From the NCBI RefSeq assembly GCF_001633165.1, contig NZ_CP015418.1, positions 3,844,001 through 3,908,000 on the forward strand: a stretch of 64,000 bases of DNA, written 5' to 3'. Each line of letters starts with the position of its first letter. Position 1 is the first letter of the stretch. Positions 62,171 to 64,000 of the stretch are shown in pieces. The translations under genes and the position numbers were made by a program. A model generated the notes under the pieces. It was not told the origin of the DNA and searched no databases. It saw only the letters and a list, made by a program, of their open reading frames with translations. The stretch is from Rhodovulum sulfidophilum DSM 1374. GTDB lineage: Bacteria > Pseudomonadota > Alphaproteobacteria > Rhodobacterales > Rhodobacteraceae.

Positions 62171-62715
62171 GGCCGGTTCAGCCTCACCAGCTCCGCCTTT
62201 GCCTCGGCCTCGGTCTTGAGCGCGGCGAAATAGGTGCCGAGAGTGTCGGCGGCGAAGGCGGGCGGGTCGGCATTGTCGCCCGTGCCGAGTGCGTCATGCG
62301 CCTTGCGCCAGAGGAAGATCTTGCCGTAATCGCCGCTGCCCTGATTGAGGTTGATTGTCAGATAGACCTTGCCGCGATCCTCGTAGCATTCGGCGAAGAC
62401 ATAATGCCCCGGCGGCAGGATGATTGACCCTTTCTCGGCATAGAGGCTTTCGTCGAGAATGCGATTGATCGAGTAGATATGCGCCGGATCAAGAAGGCCC
62501 CAGTACATGATCGCTTGGTACCCCCCCCCCAACCGGGCCACGGAATACTCCAGCTTGGTCTCGTCGCGCCAGTCGCCCTGGGCGAATTCGGCAACGTAAT
62601 CCGTGACGAACTGGTCGGGGAAATCGACCTTGCCCAGATGCGGCGATTGGAAATCGAAGCCCTTTGCGATGCGCGCGAAATCTTCGCCCCTCACGTCTTC
62701 ATAGGGATTGCTCAT
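62167..62715 (-). CDS. SUKH (SMI1/KNR4)-like immunity protein candidate
   Basis: A 182-residue acidic protein. The C-terminal half has GKIFLWRKAHDALGTGDNAD followed by AFAADTLGTYFAALK, like the G.IY.W...D and DSF.EFL elements of SMI1/KNR4 proteins, a superfamily of immunity proteins against polymorphic and contact-dependent toxins. The N-terminal half is less clear. Directly after the nuclease-toxin gene (23 bp), it is the natural immunity candidate. The ATG is well placed behind GGAAAGAG. Confidence 0.62.
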   Translation of the reverse strand: MSNPYEDVRGEDFARIAKGFDFQSPHLGKVDFPDQFVTDYVAEFAQGDWRDETKLEYSVARLGGGYQAIMYWGLLDPAHIYSINRILDESLYAEKGSIILPPGHYVFAECYEDRGKVYLTINLNQGSGDYGKIFLWRKAHDALGTGDNADPPAFAADTLGTYFAALKTEAEAKAELVRLNRP

Positions 62716-62738
62716 GTCTCTTTCCTGTCTGGCATGGT

Positions 62739-63677
62739 TCAGAATACCGGGTCGCGGGTCATCGAATCCCCCCCCGCATGGGGCGTACCTGAATTCGCGG
62801 AACCATCTGCCTTCTGGTAGGCGGTATGCACATCCGCGTCGACATAAGACATGGTGACGCCATCGGGTTCATGGTGCCAAGTGCCTGGCCCGCCGGTGCG
62901 CGGCGTCGTCACGCCCGTCGCGTCTTTGTAGGCGGTTCGCGCCGCCCCAATGTCCTTGGGGCTGTTGCCGCTCATTTCGATTTCCACCTGCGGGGTCTTA
63001 TCGAAGCCCCGCGGCGGGAAGCCGGTGAAATCGGGTTTGCCATCGGTGAAGGGCACACCCTGAACCGGGGTCTGGTGCTTGCTCAGCGCATCATAGAGCG
63101 AGCTGCCGGGGTCCGGCTTCCAGTAGCCCGAGCCGGCCGGCACCAGATTGCCATGCGCGTCCACCCATGTGCCCCCCTTTGCGGGCATCCGGTTGACCTT
63201 GCGCAGGTCCGCGTCGCGCGCCTTCCTGCAGGCCTCGGTCTTGCAGCCCCTGAACCTGTCGATGATCGCGTCGCGCCTGGCCTTGATCTGGCGCCAATAG
63301 GCCTCGGCCGCCGCCCTGGTGCGGGCGAAGGCGCGGGTGCGTGCAAGTGCCGCTTTCGCGGTCGAGAGCGCCTCGGCCGCGTGCGCGGCCGCCCGCGCGA
63401 GCTTGGTGCCCTTGGCCGCGCCCTTGATCGCATCCCCGAGCACCGGGATGAACCCGATCCCGTCAACGATCGCCCAGCCGTAATTGCCCTGGGCGATGTT
63501 CTTGCTCATCGAATAGGCATCGGCAATCTGCCCGCCCACGGGGCTGGTGGAGGCCGCAAGCAGGACGCCCTCTTCGGCGATCGCCAGCACCTCGGCGTCA
63601 AGCGCATCGACCCGCGATTGCGCCGAACGCACCTCGGGCGTGTCGGGGACCGAGGTCTGGTCGCGAATGCTACCCAT
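62739..63677 (-). CDS. Effector with predicted WHH-type HNH nuclease end
   Basis: A 312-residue protein. Residues about 40-110 hold a hydrophobic region (DGIGFIPVLGDAIKGAAKG, typical of polymorphic toxins), residues 90-170 are Ala/Arg-rich and helical, and the C-terminus carries GTWHHEPDGVTMSYVDADVH, which matches the WHH-type HNH/ENDO VII nuclease pattern (WHH...M..V...VH). This suggests a DNA-cutting toxin delivered by the type VI or a related secretion system. ATG 63677 (MGSIRDQTSVPD) lies just inside the end of the upstream gene; the frame extends to 63716 but the later Met fits better. No own signal peptide is seen. Confidence 0.78.
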   Translation of the reverse strand: MGSIRDQTSVPDTPEVRSAQSRVDALDAEVLAIAEEGVLLAASTSPVGGQIADAYSMSKNIAQGNYGWAIVDGIGFIPVLGDAIKGAAKGTKLARAAAHAAEALSTAKAALARTRAFARTRAAAEAYWRQIKARRDAIIDRFRGCKTEACRKARDADLRKVNRMPAKGGTWVDAHGNLVPAGSGYWKPDPGSSLYDALSKHQTPVQGVPFTDGKPDFTGFPPRGFDKTPQVEIEMSGNSPKDIGAARTAYKDATGVTTPRTGGPGTWHHEPDGVTMSYVDADVHTAYQKADGSANSGTPHAGGDSMTRDPVF

Positions 63678-64000
63678 CCTCGTCCCCGTCCCGGCGCTCC
63701 AGCACCCGGTAGCCATCCACCCCCGTGATCACGTTGTTCTCGATCAGGTTGGGCATCCAGTAATCCATGTTCGCCTCGGTGATCGCGCGGGCGGCGAGCT
63801 TGTCGGGCACCTCGAAAAGCGCATCGATCTTCGCGGCTTCGCTCAGGTCGCGGCGTGCCAACACCTCGGCGAAGCCGGGGAAGCGCCAGAAATTGGGCCC
63901 GACCGCCCACATCAGATAGAGGAACTGTGCCACCAGATCGTCGCGGCGGATGCCGAAATGATGGGCATAGCGCCGCCCGTTCGCCGAGAACAGCCGACAG
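63670..64000 (-). CDS. Partial gene upstream of the toxin, adaptor candidate
   Basis: The frame is open through the right edge of the window, so the start lies outside; at least 109 residues are present. It reads LFSANGRRYAHHFGIRRDD, then FLYLMWAVGPNFWRFPGF and NVITGVDGYRVLERR. The helical pattern ending in GPNFWRFPGFAEVLARRDLS resembles the C-terminal part of adaptor-like proteins (for example DUF4123-type) found before T6SS effector genes, but this is not certain. It overlaps the toxin start by 8 bp. Confidence 0.6.
   Translation of the reverse strand, partial: CRLFSANGRRYAHHFGIRRDDLVAQFLYLMWAVGPNFWRFPGFAEVLARRDLSEAAKIDALFEVPDKLAARAITEANMDYWMPNLIENNVITGVDGYRVLERRDGDEDG

Overview
The window is high-GC DNA that reads as an alphaproteobacterium, most likely Rhodobacteraceae. 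The evidence is the sucD-sucA-sucB-lpd operon with DUF805 and MAPEG genes inside it, a TIGR02300 (FYDLN acid) protein and the IS types. Genus is inferred from general resemblance (Rhodovulum- or Paracoccus-like) and cannot be fixed without a search.

Layout. Positions 1-7.9 kb are a core TCA operon: end of sucD, a DUF805 membrane protein, 2-oxoglutarate dehydrogenase E1 and E2, two MAPEG proteins and lipoamide dehydrogenase, closed by a hairpin terminator. Positions 8.4-12.6 kb hold two exported proteins of unknown role, a GntR regulator, a YgjP-like metallopeptidase, TIGR02300, tRNA-Ala(GGC) and a small P-loop NTPase. From 12.7 kb the window is accessory DNA. Three gene and IS fragments abut one another and run into a vgrG that has lost its 5' end, followed by two unknown genes.

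Positions 16.6-30.7 kb form a defence-type island: a class II Fic protein, a GHKL ATPase fused to a PD-(D/E)XK-like domain (prokaryotic MORC/MutL-like), an IS66 tnpC, a Ner-like HTH gene, four TTTTTCGC-type repeats, and a type I restriction-modification operon (hsdM-hsdS-hsdR) whose last gene is a metallopeptidase overlapping hsdR. An intact IS3-family element (30917-32168, with target duplication) and an IS66 tnpA-tnpB pair followed by an AAA+ ATPase come next.

Positions 35.2-43.9 kb are a nutrient-uptake locus: a dipeptide/nickel-type ABC importer with both ATPases fused into one protein, a divergent AraC regulator, a TonB-dependent receptor and a SAM methyltransferase. Decayed metE, HNH-nuclease and IS5 pieces follow.

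Positions 44.8-59.1 kb carry the most interesting block: two type I secretion ABC proteins with degenerate motifs, an HlyD adaptor, a 1144-residue repeat protein without RTX repeats, then a partner-switching set (response regulator-PP2C phosphatase, STAS antagonist, RsbW-like kinase) and a CHASE-PAS hybrid kinase with receiver and HPt domains. It reads as a secreted adhesin with its own signalling pathway, and it is bracketed by two inverted 42-bp IS5-type ends. After nested IS5/IS3 wreckage, the right edge (61.3-64.0 kb, minus strand) is an effector-immunity locus: an unknown partial gene, a WHH-type nuclease toxin, a SUKH-like immunity protein and a CDC123/D123-like ATP-grasp protein.
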